DNA from: Mycobacterium lacus | GTDB lineage: Bacteria > Actinomycetota > Actinomycetes > Mycobacteriales > Mycobacteriaceae | Assembly: GCF_010731535.1 (NCBI RefSeq) | Contig: NZ_AP022581.1 | Location: 4,845,952 to 4,909,951 of the forward strand | DNA: 64,000 bases | Direction: 5' to 3' | Shown here: positions 49,024-58,164 of the stretch, in pieces | Position numbering within the stretch: the stretch's first letter is position 1 | Layout of the letters: each line of letters opens with the position of its first letter | Position numbers and translations under genes: made by a program | The notes under the pieces: generated by a model | What the model was told of the DNA's origin: nothing | The model's database searches: none | The model's input: only the letters and a program-made list of their open reading frames with translations

Positions 49024-49911
49024 GTGGAGCTTTACCAGTTGCGTTATTTTCATGCGGTCGCCGAGGTCGGCACGCTGCGCGACGCCGCCGAGAAGTTGGC
49101 GGTGTCGCAATCGGCCGTCAGCCGGGCCATCGCCATGCTCGAATCCGAGATCGGGGTCGAGCTGTTCACCCGGCGCGGCCGGGCCAACGAACTCAACCGA
49201 TTTGGGCGGGCGTTCCTGCGCGCGAGCCGGACCGCACAGCGCAGCCTCGAGACCGCCGTGTCCGACGTGCGCCAACTCGCGGGCGTCGACGCCGGGAGGG
49301 TGGCGCTGGGGTTCCTGGTGTCGCTGGGCGTGGCGACGGTGCCCCGGCTGATCCGCCGTCATCATGCCTGCCACCCCGCGGCCCGATTCGAGCTGCGTCA
49401 GCGCTGCGGGCCCGCGCTGGTCAACGACCTGACCAGCGGCGCCATCGACGTCTGCCTCAGCTATCCCATGACATTCGACGAATCACCCGGAGTGAAATGG
49501 CATCCGTTGTTCACCCAGCGGCTCTATGCCGTGGTCGACCGGGATCACCCGTTGGCTCACCGGGAGGTGATCGGCTTCGAAGAGCTTGCCGGACAACCGT
49601 TTGTGGCCCTCGATCGGGCGAACACGCTGCGCAGGATCTTCGACGACGCCTGCGAACGTCATGGCATCACGCCCACGATCGCGTTCGAGAGCACCGACAT
49701 CACCACGCTGCGCGGCCTGATCGGGGCGCGGTTGGGGGTCGGTGTGCTGCCCAAGGCGGCCACACCGCCGCCGGACATCGTCGAGATCGCCGTCGACGAC
49801 ACGCAATTGGTCCGGCCCATCGCGGTCGGCTGGATGACCAACCGGTATCTGCCGCCGTCGGCCGCCGCGTTCCGTGACACCGCGATCGCGTCCTGTGGGC
49901 TGCCGGACTGA
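49024..49911 (+). CDS. LysR-family transcriptional regulator, copy 1
   Basis: The product is 295 residues. The N-terminal winged helix is ELYQLRYFHAVAEVGTLRDA with recognition helix KLAVSQSAVSRAIAMLESEI; a periplasmic-binding-like effector domain follows from ~90 (RVALGFLVSLGVATVPRLIR). GTG 49024 aligns with the family start MELYQLRYF. It is about 88% identical by eye to the LysR at 52597. No co-directional partner gene follows; downstream is the PE_PGRS remnant. Confidence 0.88.
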   Translation: MELYQLRYFHAVAEVGTLRDAAEKLAVSQSAVSRAIAMLESEIGVELFTRRGRANELNRFGRAFLRASRTAQRSLETAVSDVRQLAGVDAGRVALGFLVSLGVATVPRLIRRHHACHPAARFELRQRCGPALVNDLTSGAIDVCLSYPMTFDESPGVKWHPLFTQRLYAVVDRDHPLAHREVIGFEELAGQPFVALDRANTLRRIFDDACERHGITPTIAFESTDITTLRGLIGARLGVGVLPKAATPPPDIVEIAVDDTQLVRPIAVGWMTNRYLPPSAAAFRDTAIASCGLPD

Positions 49912-50234
49912 TGCTTGTGATACGGGGTCTGCACAGCGTCGTCCTTCGGTTACGTCTTCGTGGTGGCAGGGCCGACCACCACGCTGGCCGGGGCTGAGCA
50001 CCAACGCTCGATGCCGGTAGCGACGCTGTCGGCCGTAATGGATGCTCGGGCGCAAGAATTTGTTCGTAAACGTCTGCTACACGGAGCTATTCGGCCGAGA
50101 TCTCGCGGATCGAGTCAGCTCAAGGCCGTGGGTGTGCACCTCTGATAAATCCCGGACCGCGCGATGCCTTTCGTGTGGGCTGCACAAAATTGCGGGATGA
50201 GTCACCGCCGTCGCGCCGGCAACAGACCGCTGGG
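49912..50234. other. Intergenic region, no gene recognised
   Basis: The 323 bases follow LysR copy 1 and precede the end of the PE_PGRS pseudogene. There is a local inverted repeat (GTGGT...ACCAC around 49961-49982). I see no credible gene, RNA or mobile element. The plus-strand open frame continuing from here over the PGRS is a shadow. Confidence 0.4.
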
Positions 50235-51402
50235 CTACGCGGGGCCCCCGGTTCCGCCGGCGCCGCCGGCGCCGCTCTCGCCGCCATTTTTGCCGGTGTG
50301 GGTGCCGCCGGCCAGGCCTGGCTGGGGGGCTCCACCAGGACCGCCGGCGCCGGCGCCGCCCGTTCCGCCGCTGCCGCCGGTGCCGCCGTCGCCGCCGCTG
50401 GCGCCGTCGTCACCGGCGTCGCCCCCGATCCCGCCGTTCGCGCCGCTGCCGCCGTCGCCGCCAATGTTGCCGGCGCCGCCGTTGCCGCCGGCGCCGCCGT
50501 TGCCGCCGGTGCCGCCGTTGCCGCCGTTGCCGCCTTGCGTTTGTCCGTTGCCGCCGTCGCCGCCGGTCCCTCCGGCACCGCCAGCACCTCCGATTTGGGA
50601 ACCGGTGCCGCCGGTGCCGCCGTGCCCGCCGGCCCCGCCAGCCCCACCGGTGAATAGGGTGGGGAAGCCGCCGCCGTTGCCGCCGTCTCCGCCGGCCCCG
50701 CCACTCGCGCCGTTGATTCCGCTGCCGCCGGTGCCGCCGTTGCCGCCGGCCCCGCCGTTACCCGCGTCGAACAAGTTGGAGCTCCCGTTCCCGCCATCGC
50801 CGCCGTCGCCGCCGGCGTAGGGGGTGTTGCCGGCCAGCCCGGCCGCACCCGCGGTCGAGCCGTGGCCACCGGCCCCGCCGGCGCCGCTGGCGCCGCCGTT
50901 GCCGATCAGCCCCGCCGCACCTCCAGCGCCACCGGCCAGCCCGGGCTTGGTGCCGGGCGCCCCGTTACCGCCGTTGCCCAAAAGCAACACCGGCGCCGCC
51001 GGCCTGTCCCGGCGCGGTCCCGTTGGCGCCGTTGCCGATCAGCGGGCGCCCCAACAGGGCCTCGGTGGGCGCATTGATCGCGCCCAGCGCATCGCGCTGC
51101 AGGGTCTGCAAGGGGGAGGCGTTGACGGCTTCCGCAATCCCATATGAGCCCCCGGCGGCGGTCAACGCCTGCACAAACCGGTCATGAAAGGCCGCCGCTT
51201 GCGCGCTCAGGGCTTGATAGTGCTGGGCGTGGGTGCCGAACAGTGTCGCGATGGCGGCCGATATCTCGTCAGCACCCGCGGCGGCGATCGCGGTCGTCGG
51301 CGCTGCCGCCGCCACGTTGGCGTCGCTGATCGCGGTGCCAATGCCAGCCAGATCCGAAGCCGCGGCCGCCACGAAGTCCGGCGCCACGTTGAGAAACGAC
51401 AT
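50235..51402 (-). pseudogene. PE_PGRS-family gene disrupted by a frameshift
   Basis: ATG 51402 starts a standard PE domain (MSFLNVAPDFVAAAASDLAG; ISAAIATLFGTHAQHYQALS), and the linker ASPLQTLQRDALGAINAPTE and RPLIGNGANGTAPGQAGGAG follow. Near 50985 the frame breaks: it goes to GVAFGQRR and a stop, while the PGRS repeats (LLLGNGGNGAPGTKPGLAGG, then GGxGG/GNGG repeats) continue in another frame to TAG at 50235. A missing two bases in the GGT-G-TTG-CTT run would account for it. PE_PGRS proteins are type VII-secreted surface proteins. Confidence 0.85.
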
Positions 51403-51719
51403 TGTTTTTCCTTCCGCCACCTATGAGCAGCCACGCCGCTTGGCGGGTGCTCCAGCAGCGTGCGCGCCGACACGGTAGGGCGTCTAGCAGAAGGTTTTGA
51501 AAGAAGCGTTGCGTTGAATGAAAGTGTTGCCCTCTGGTGGTGCGGGCAGGCAGCAGTGGCTCAGTCGCAACGTGCACGTCGAAAGGCTTTGTGTGCTAAC
51601 GCGACTGACGTTGAGCGCGGGTGACCCGGCGGTTGCGGAATCCCTCGGCGCCCACCGAGTAGCCCGATGTTCACGGCCGATGCAAGCGTTCGTTGAGAGC
51701 CTGCTTGCTATGTGGCGCC
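51403..51719. other. Upstream region of the PE_PGRS gene
   Basis: The 317 bases between the PE start and the end of the tetR gene hold a ribosome site (GGAAAAAC just before the PE ATG on the minus strand) and presumably its promoter. No gene or repeat is recognised. A plus-strand frame here (51518-51784) lacks protein-like features. Confidence 0.4.
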
Positions 51720-52382
51720 TCAACACGAGGCACGTGGGGGGGCGGCGACGGCGTAAAGAAGGGCGTTTTGCAGGGTTGCCGTGAGCCAGGCCTCGAAGCG
51801 CTCGAGCGTGTAGCCGGCGCCGCAGACCATCAGCTCGTAGGTGGCGGGACTGGCGATGGCCCATAGGGTATCCACGGCGTCTTCTCGCGGAAGTTGCAAT
51901 GCGTTGTCTGGGATGGTTGCCAGCATGGCCTCGAATGATCCACGGCGCAGCGTCTGGAGCTCCTGCCATTCCTCGGCGATGGCATCGTCGACGGCGGCTC
52001 CCTCGCGGTAGGCCCGCCACGCGATTGCCGAGCGCTGCGCTGCGCCGCAGAACACTTTCGCAATCTGGGCCACGGTTGCGGCCGGGCTGTCGGGATGCAG
52101 TTGGGAGACATAGAACTCGCCCGACGGCATGGCGCCGGGCGTGAGTGTGCTTTGCAGGTAGCCGCGCAGCAACGCGCGTTTGCTTCCCCATGCCAGGTAG
52201 AGCGTCTGCACGGTGACCCCGGCGCCCTCGGCGATTCGATTGACCGTGGCGGCGACATAGCCGACGCGAGTGAATTCTTCGGCGGCCGCCGCCAGCAGCA
52301 GCCGGCGAGTTTCCGCGCGCGCGGCCGCTCCCGCTTCGCGTAACCGGGTGGTGTTCCGAGGCCGTTTGGTTTCCACAATCAC
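51720..52382 (-). CDS. TetR-family transcriptional regulator
   Basis: The product is 220 residues. The N-terminal TetR helix-turn-helix is RLLLAAAAEEFTRVGYVAAT with VNRIAEGAGVTVQTLYLAWG and SKRALLRGYL. The C-terminal ligand domain is undifferentiated. GTG/ATG 52382 is the start; an inverted repeat array lies immediately upstream. The gene is inserted between the LysR copies and transcribed away from copy 2. Confidence 0.88.
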   Translation of the reverse strand: MIVETKRPRNTTRLREAGAAARAETRRLLLAAAAEEFTRVGYVAATVNRIAEGAGVTVQTLYLAWGSKRALLRGYLQSTLTPGAMPSGEFYVSQLHPDSPAATVAQIAKVFCGAAQRSAIAWRAYREGAAVDDAIAEEWQELQTLRRGSFEAMLATIPDNALQLPREDAVDTLWAIASPATYELMVCGAGYTLERFEAWLTATLQNALLYAVAAPPRASC

Positions 52383-52387
52383 AGCCT

Positions 52388-52439
52388 AACTCAATAGAAT
52401 TAGAGTTGCGCTCAAGCAGATTAGAGTGCTACTCTAATC
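52388..52439. promoter_or_regulatory. Probable TetR operator pair
   Basis: GATTAGAGT (52419-52427) and ACTCTAATC (52431-52439) form a perfect 9-bp inverted repeat with a 3-bp centre. A second, imperfect copy built on the same half-site (AACTCAAT...ATTAGAGTT, 52388-52407) sits next to the tetR start. This AT-rich stretch stands out and suggests cooperative autorepression and control of the plus-strand side. Confidence 0.75.
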
Positions 52440-52596
52440 ACATGCGTCAGCAGGGAGCCGACATGCCGAGGCGATACCCCTTAGACGGGGCGTGGTCGAA
52501 GCACCGTGTGATCGATCCCTACGCGGCCCGGATCTGGGCAGCTGAGTGCGGGTTGGGCGCAAACCCTTGCGTGCCACGGAATTTTGGAGTCTGACT

Positions 52597-53520
52597 GTGG
52601 AGCTTTATCAGCTGCGTTACTTCCAGACGGTCGCCGAGGTCGGCACGCTGCGCGACGCCGCCGAGAAGTTGGCGGTGTCGCAATCGGCCGTCAGCCGGGC
52701 CATCGCCATGCTCGAATCCGAGATCGGGGTCGAGCTGTTCACCCGGCGCGGCCGGGCCAACGAACTCAACCGGTTCGGGCGGGCGTTCCTGCGCGCGAGC
52801 CGAAGCGCGCACCACAGCCTCGAGACCGCCGTGTCCGACGTGCGCCAACTCGCCGGCGCCGACGCCGGCACGGTGGCCCTGGGATTCCTCATGTCGCTGG
52901 GCGCGGCCACGGTGCCCCGGCTGATCCGCCGTCATCATGACCGCCACCCCGCGGCCCGATTCGAGCTGCGCCAGCGCTCCGGACCCGTACTGGTCAACGA
53001 TCTCACCAGCGGCGCCATCGACGTCTGCCTTAGCTACCGCGTGACATTCGACGAATCACCCGGAGTGAAATGGCATCCGTTGTTCACCCAACCGCTTTAT
53101 GCCGTGGTCGATCCGGAGCATCCGTTGGCTCACCGGGAGGTGATCGGCTTCGAAGAGCTTGCCGGACAACCGTTTGTGGCCCTGGACCGCAATCACACGC
53201 TGCGCAGGATCTTCGACGACGCCTGCGAGCGTCATGGCATCAGGCCCACGATCGCCTTCGAGGGCGCCGACATCTGCACGTTGCGCGGCCTGATCGGGGC
53301 GGGGTTGGGGGTGGGTGTGCTGCCCAGGGCGGCCACACCGCCGCCGGACATCGTCGAGATCGCCGTCGACGACACGCAGCTGGTCCGGCCCATCGCGGTC
53401 GGCTGGATGACCAACCGGTATCTGCCGCCGTCGGCCGCCGCGTTCCGTGACACCGTGATCGCGTCCTGCGGCCTGCCGGAACACGATTATCGGCCGGCTG
53501 CACGGCTTATCGCGGGGTGA
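52597..53520 (+). CDS. LysR-family transcriptional regulator, copy 2
   Basis: The product is 307 residues, nearly the same sequence as copy 1 at 49024 (about 35 differences over 295 aligned residues by eye), with a 12-residue C-terminal extension (EHDYRPAARLIAG). DNA-binding helices are almost unchanged (KLAVSQSAVSRAIAMLESEI) while differences cluster in the effector domain (SYRVTF for SYPMTF, AFEGADICTL for AFESTDITTL). The two could bind the same sites but sense different ligands. The CocE-like hydrolase starts 27 bp after it. Confidence 0.88.
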   Translation: MELYQLRYFQTVAEVGTLRDAAEKLAVSQSAVSRAIAMLESEIGVELFTRRGRANELNRFGRAFLRASRSAHHSLETAVSDVRQLAGADAGTVALGFLMSLGAATVPRLIRRHHDRHPAARFELRQRSGPVLVNDLTSGAIDVCLSYRVTFDESPGVKWHPLFTQPLYAVVDPEHPLAHREVIGFEELAGQPFVALDRNHTLRRIFDDACERHGIRPTIAFEGADICTLRGLIGAGLGVGVLPRAATPPPDIVEIAVDDTQLVRPIAVGWMTNRYLPPSAAAFRDTVIASCGLPEHDYRPAARLIAG

Positions 53521-53547
53521 GATCCACCGCGCATCCAGGAGCACATT

Positions 53548-55236
53548 GTGTCGACGCAATACCCCATCTACGACCGTCCCTGGAGGCGTCCGGGGGCCAT
53601 CCGGTACGCGGCCACCCGGCTTCGCGGGATCCTTCGCCCGCCGGTGCGCGTGTCGGCCGCACCGCCCGATCTGGTGGTGGATCGTGAAGTCGCGGTCCGT
53701 ATGCGCGACGGTGTGGTGCTGCGGGTCAATATTTATTGGCCTCTGGGGGCGGGACCCTTCCCCGTGGTCCTGTCGGCCCACCCGTACGGGAAGGACTGGC
53801 TGCCCAAGCGCAGATGGCGCCGGTGGCATGCCAATCCGCTGTTTCGCGTCATGCGCCAACCCGGTCCGGTCGAACTCTCCAGCGAGACCAGTTGGGAAGC
53901 ACCCGATCCGGTCTGGTGGGTGGCGCAGGGATACGCCGTCGTCAACGCCGATCTGCGCGGTGCCGGAACATCAGAGGGTGCCGGCGCATTGCTTTCCGAC
54001 CAGGAGGGCCAGGACGTGTACGACCTCGTCGAGTGGGCCGGGGCACAGCCGTGGTCCACCGGCAGCGTCGGAATGCTCGGGGTGTCCTATCTGGCGATTT
54101 CACAGTTCAAGGCGGCCGCGCTGCGCCCGCCCAGCCTCAAGGCGATCTGCCCTTGGGAAGGGTTCACCGATGCCTACCGGGATCTGTTCACTCCCGGTGG
54201 AATCGTCGAGAACGGCTTCTCCCGCATCTGGCAGACCGGGGTGAAACGGCGGATGCGTGTCACCGAGGACATCGGCGCGCAGCGCAGGGCGCATCCCCTG
54301 CGCGATCAATGGTGGCAATCCCTGGTGCCAGACCTCGCCAGGATCGAGGTACCGATGCTCATCTGCGCGAGCTTCTCGGACAACAATCTGCACAGCCGCG
54401 GCTCCTTCCGCGCATTCGAAAAGATCAGTGCGACAGACAAATTCGTCTACACCCATCGCGGCGGCAAGTGGGCGACGTTCTACAGCGAGGACGCCCGCCG
54501 GGCCCAGCTGGCCTTCTTCGACCGTTACCTCAAGCACCGCGACGCGCCCAAGCTGCCTCGGGTCCGGCTCGAGGTGCGAGAGCGGCGCGACGTCATCGTC
54601 GAGGTCCGCGCCGAGCAGGAATGGCCGCTGAAGCGCACCAACTGGCGCGATCTGTATCTCGCCGACAACGGGGTGCTGGGCACCGCGCCACCGACCGTGG
54701 ACGGATCCGTCACCTTTCACACCCGTCGGCGCGCCGCGGCTTTCACCTTCGCGGTCGCCGGCGACCTCGAACTCACCGGCCCCATGAGCCTGGCGCTGTG
54801 GGTGTCCGTCGACGGAGCCGACGACGTCGGGCTGTTCGTCGGCGTCGAGAAATGGGTTGGCCAACAATGGGTTTCGTTCGAAGGGTCGCACGGCTTCGGT
54901 CGGGACCGGGTGACGACGGGATGGCAGCGCGCGTCCCTGCGCGAAATCGATGCCGAGCGTTCCACGGCGTACGAACCGGTTCACACGTTCCGGCGACCCC
55001 AACCCCTGTCGCCCGGTGAAATCGTTCCCGTCGAGGTCGCGTTGGGCCCGTCTGCCACCGCCTTCCATGCCGGCGACCACATCCGGCTCCTTGTCGCGGG
55101 CCGTTCGCTTGCGCCACGCAATCCCCTCTACGGCACTTTTCCCGCTTCATACGTGCCGAGCCCACCGGCACGATGCACCCTGCATTGGGGAGCCGACCGA
55201 CCCGCACGGCTGCGCGTGCCCGTCATTCCCGCATAA
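53548..55236 (+). CDS. CocE/NonD-family alpha/beta hydrolase
   Basis: The product is 562 residues. The X-Pro dipeptidyl-peptidase S15-type domain has the nucleophile elbow GSVGMLGVSYLAISQ (Ser near 178), AVVNADLRGAGTSEG, acid region CASFSDNNLHSRG, and His in FVYTHRGGKWATFY. The C-terminal jelly-roll (from ~360) has LELTGPMSLALWVSVDGADD and IRLLVAGRSL. Family members hydrolyse esters or amides such as cocaine or acyl-peptides; the substrate is unknown. GTG 53548 has AGGAG 7 nt upstream. It probably forms an operon with LysR copy 2. Confidence 0.88.
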   Translation: MSTQYPIYDRPWRRPGAIRYAATRLRGILRPPVRVSAAPPDLVVDREVAVRMRDGVVLRVNIYWPLGAGPFPVVLSAHPYGKDWLPKRRWRRWHANPLFRVMRQPGPVELSSETSWEAPDPVWWVAQGYAVVNADLRGAGTSEGAGALLSDQEGQDVYDLVEWAGAQPWSTGSVGMLGVSYLAISQFKAAALRPPSLKAICPWEGFTDAYRDLFTPGGIVENGFSRIWQTGVKRRMRVTEDIGAQRRAHPLRDQWWQSLVPDLARIEVPMLICASFSDNNLHSRGSFRAFEKISATDKFVYTHRGGKWATFYSEDARRAQLAFFDRYLKHRDAPKLPRVRLEVRERRDVIVEVRAEQEWPLKRTNWRDLYLADNGVLGTAPPTVDGSVTFHTRRRAAAFTFAVAGDLELTGPMSLALWVSVDGADDVGLFVGVEKWVGQQWVSFEGSHGFGRDRVTTGWQRASLREIDAERSTAYEPVHTFRRPQPLSPGEIVPVEVALGPSATAFHAGDHIRLLVAGRSLAPRNPLYGTFPASYVPSPPARCTLHWGADRPARLRVPVIPA

Positions 55237-55330
55237 CCGCAGCCGGGTTTGGGCGGCGGTGGGTTCGGCTACTTGAAGTTCAGGGTCGGGACCGTCAGCG
55301 ACCAGATCGCACATTCGAAGGACGACGACG

Positions 55331-55672
55331 ATGAAAATCAGCCGTCTCGCCGTACAGCGGCGAGTGGCCGGCATCGGTGCCGGATGTCTGCTCGGGGGGA
55401 TGGCCATTGCCGCGCTCGGCGCGCCCCAGGCAGGCGCGACCCCCGATTGCGGTCCCGAAGGTGTGCGGGCGACGGTGTCGCCGGCGACCGGTTCCGCGTG
55501 TGCGTACCTGGCCGCCCACCCGGACGCCAACCAGGCGGTTGGCGCCGCATACAACCACCCACGCCCACCGGTGCTGATCAGCCTTCGCAACTACGTTACT
55601 CAGCACCCGCAGGAGTACGGCGACCTGAGGGACATCCTGACGCCGATCGGCGGCACTAGCCCGAGTTCGTAG
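55331..55672 (+). CDS. Small secreted hemophore-like protein
   Basis: The product is 113 residues. A signal peptide (AGIGAGCLLGGMAIAALGAP, cleavage near AGA-TPDC) precedes a short mature domain with two Cys and the motif ACAYLAAHPDANQAV, shared by mycobacterial hemophore-related (Rv0203-like) secreted proteins. Heme binding is inferred from family resemblance only. ATG 55331. Confidence 0.6.
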   Translation: MKISRLAVQRRVAGIGAGCLLGGMAIAALGAPQAGATPDCGPEGVRATVSPATGSACAYLAAHPDANQAVGAAYNHPRPPVLISLRNYVTQHPQEYGDLRDILTPIGGTSPSS

Positions 55673-55733
55673 GGGCTGACCCGGGTAGCCCGGGATGCGC
55701 GAGATCAAAGCGTGCGAAACAGTATCCTATAGC

Positions 55734-55739
55734 TATAAT
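55734..55739 (+). promoter_or_regulatory. Possible -10 element (TATAAT)
   Basis: A perfect TATAAT sits within CTATAGCTATAATG, an AT-rich island, 86 bp upstream of the UsfY-like gene. No good -35 is visible, which is usual in mycobacteria. A related CCTATAGCG occurs 47 bp downstream. Confidence 0.35.
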
Positions 55740-55824
55740 GACCCGAGGGGAACTTCGGAGAGCTGTCGACGGACGGTTCGCCACCCTATAGCGTTGACCT
55801 GCAATCTTCTCGCTGGGAGTGCTC

Positions 55825-56160
55825 ATGGCCTACACCGGACGCGACGCCGGGGATCCTGGATGCCGCGCCCAGCCGGCCGGCGACGCCGCCATCGAGAACG
55901 CCGTGAACGTGCCCGGCCTGGTGGCTGCCGCGGTGTGGGCGGTCGCCCTGGCGGTGGGGTTGGTTGCGATGATTGCCGGACACCTGGCGGTGGCCGCGGT
56001 GGCCCTGGTTTTCGGTGTAATGGCGCCCTGGTTCGGCCTGGCCTGGATCTCGCATAGCCGACGGGAGCCTTCCCGCGCGGAGCTTTGGTGCCCCGCCGCA
56101 TCCGACGCGGCTGCGTGGTTCCCGACCGCCTGGCGCCGGCTGCGGTTCACGGCACGCTAA
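55825..56160 (+). CDS. UsfY-like small membrane protein
   Basis: The product is 111 residues. A polar N-terminus (~30), two adjacent hydrophobic helices (VPGLVAAAVWAVALAVGLVA and GHLAVAAVALVFGVMAPWFG), then a basic WISHSRREPSR segment resembling the UsfY pattern (N-x-PGL, two helices, EHRR). UsfY is encoded beside usfX-sigF in M. tuberculosis. The match is by layout and short motifs, so moderate at best. ATG 55825. Confidence 0.5.
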   Translation: MAYTGRDAGDPGCRAQPAGDAAIENAVNVPGLVAAAVWAVALAVGLVAMIAGHLAVAAVALVFGVMAPWFGLAWISHSRREPSRAELWCPAASDAAAWFPTAWRRLRFTAR

Positions 56161-56327
56161 AGCCGCGGGCCCAACCCGGCCGCGGCGTCGCGGATCGCGT
56201 CGGTTTGTCGCGTGTGCAACTTGTCCGCGCTGATGGGTGTGGCGGCGATCCGATCGGGGTATTGCCTGAGCCACGGGTGAACCACCGGGGGTGGGTTGAC
56301 CCGGCCGCTCAGCAGGAAGGAACGCCC

Positions 56328-56630
56328 ATGTCGACCGCCAGCGATTACGACGCACGCCGCGTGTTCGACGTCGAGTCTGTCGACAGATCCGCTCTTCGCG
56401 AGCTGGCGCCTGTCCTGCCCGGGCCGCCCGCAACCCTCGTCGACGAGGACCCGAACGACGTGTCCTTCTTCGAGCTGCCCGGCGCGGACCTGTCCGGTGA
56501 AGAACTCTCGATGAAGGTAGTTCCGCAGCGCGCCGATGAGTTCACGTGTTCGAGTTGCTTCCTGGTGCAGCATCGCAGCCGATTGCGTCACACCAGCGGT
56601 GGGCTTCCGATCTGTGCCGACTGCGCGTGA
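56328..56630 (+). CDS. DUF4193-type small zinc-finger protein
   Basis: The product is 100 residues with an acidic middle (TLVDEDPNDVSFFELPGADL) and a C-terminal C4 zinc knuckle (FTCSSCFLVQHRSRL...CADC). DUF4193 proteins, about 100 residues, are common in actinobacteria and function is unknown. ATG 56328 has AGGAAGGA upstream. A GTGT-N16-GGGTAT stretch around 56236-56261 is close to a SigF-type promoter (GTTT-N15-17-GGGTA), one mismatch. Confidence 0.75.
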   Translation: MSTASDYDARRVFDVESVDRSALRELAPVLPGPPATLVDEDPNDVSFFELPGADLSGEELSMKVVPQRADEFTCSSCFLVQHRSRLRHTSGGLPICADCA

Positions 56631-56709
56631 TCGACGAAGCGCGCAGCTGGGTTCTGACGCTTGCCGGGTCGCGTTGACCTGTGCGAAGGGCTGTGTTTCT
56701 GTCGTAACC

Positions 56710-58071
56710 GTGGCAGCGTCCGCACCTGGCTGGGAGAGGGCGCCGGATGCCCCGAGCCGTCCACCCGGGTTACCCGCCCCCCGCGGGCTTCGGCCGGCTT
56801 TTGCCGCGGCGTACGCGGCCGCCTATGTCGTGGGCGGCGAGCGGCGGATGCTGCGATTGATCCGTCGGTACGGACCGATCATGACGATGCCCATCCTCAG
56901 CCTGGGTGACATTGCGATCGTGTCCGACCCGGCGCTGGTCAAGGAGGTTTTCACCGCCCCCACCGACGTGCTGCTCGGGGGCGAGGGGGTGGGACCGGCG
57001 GCAGCGATCTACGGGCCCGGGTCGATGTTCGTCCAGGAGGAGCCGGAGCATCTGCGGCGGCGCAAGCTTCTGACGCCTCCGCTGCACGGCCCCGCGCTGA
57101 GCAGCTACGTGCCGATCATCGAGGACAGCGCCCGCACCGCGATGCGCGGCTGGCCGGTCGACCGTCCGTTCGAGATGTTGGCAGCGGCACGGTCGCTGAT
57201 GCTGGACGTGATCGTCAAGGTCATCTTCGGTGTCGACGATCCCGACGAGGTGCGGCGATTGGGCCGCCCGTTCGAACGCCTGCTAAAGCTTGGTGTTTCA
57301 GAGCAATTGACCATCCGCTACGCGCTGCGTCGCCTAGGCGCGCTACGGGTGTGGCCGTCGCGTGCCCGTGCCAACAGGGCCGTCGATGACGTTGTCATGC
57401 CACTTATCGCCCAACGGCGCAAGGATCCACGCCTCAACGAACGAAGCGACATCCTGGCGTTGCTCATGTGCGCGCGTGGGGACGATGGTGAACAGTTGTC
57501 GGACAACGAGATTCGCGACGATCTGGTCACCTTGGCGCTGGCGGGTCACGAAACCACCGCGACGACGTTGGCATGGGCAATCGACCTTCTGCTGCACCAC
57601 CCAGATGCGCTGCGACGCGTGCGGTCCGAGGCCGTCAGCGGTGCGGAAGCCTTCACGACCGCGGTGATCAGCGAAACCCTGCGGATACGTCCGCCCGCGC
57701 CGCTAACTGCCCGCGTGGTCGCGCGACCATTCCGCATCGGTGACTACCAGCTCGATCCCGGCACGCGAATCGTCGTCCATATCATCGCCATTAATCGCAA
57801 CCCCGACACATACGAGCATCCACACGAGTTCCGTCCCGAGCGATTTCTTGGCACCCGACCGCAAACGTACGCATGGGTGCCCTTCGGCGGCGGTGTCAAG
57901 CGCTGCCTCGGCGCGAGCTTCTCCATGCGCGAGTTGATCACCGTGCTGCACGTGCTGCTGCGCGAGGGCGAGTTCAGCGCCGTCGACGAAAACGCCGAGA
58001 AGATCGTGCGGCGCTCCATCATGCTGGCGCCGCGCCACGGCACCAGGGTGCGGTTCCGCCCCGCGCGGTAG
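56710..58071 (+). CDS. Cytochrome P450 (CYP137-like)
   Basis: The product is 453 residues from GTG 56710. I-helix oxygen motif TLALAGHETTATTLAWAIDL (near 265), K-helix ExxR in AVISETLRIRPPAP, and heme loop WVPFGGGVKRCLGASFSM with the axial Cys (near 395) are all intact, so it should be functional. No ferredoxin or reductase gene is adjacent. The position resembles cyp137 (Rv3685c) in M. tuberculosis, but orthology is not established. The frame extends upstream to 56536 through the preceding gene's end; that part is unlikely to be coding. Confidence 0.85.
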   Translation: MAASAPGWERAPDAPSRPPGLPAPRGLRPAFAAAYAAAYVVGGERRMLRLIRRYGPIMTMPILSLGDIAIVSDPALVKEVFTAPTDVLLGGEGVGPAAAIYGPGSMFVQEEPEHLRRRKLLTPPLHGPALSSYVPIIEDSARTAMRGWPVDRPFEMLAAARSLMLDVIVKVIFGVDDPDEVRRLGRPFERLLKLGVSEQLTIRYALRRLGALRVWPSRARANRAVDDVVMPLIAQRRKDPRLNERSDILALLMCARGDDGEQLSDNEIRDDLVTLALAGHETTATTLAWAIDLLLHHPDALRRVRSEAVSGAEAFTTAVISETLRIRPPAPLTARVVARPFRIGDYQLDPGTRIVVHIIAINRNPDTYEHPHEFRPERFLGTRPQTYAWVPFGGGVKRCLGASFSMRELITVLHVLLREGEFSAVDENAEKIVRRSIMLAPRHGTRVRFRPAR

Positions 58072-58164
58072 CTACGGCGGCCGGCTCCAGGAATCCGTTG
58101 AGAACCCTCCAAGCGCCGGCCGAGATTCTCTTCGGCGACTGTCCGCCACGAAGGAGCATGCGCC

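Noticed and set aside
50164..50820. Long proline-rich plus-strand ORF
   Set aside because: It is the exact antisense of the GGxGG-rich PGRS repeats; GC-rich repeats keep the opposite frame open. PE domain and PGRS on the minus strand are the real features.
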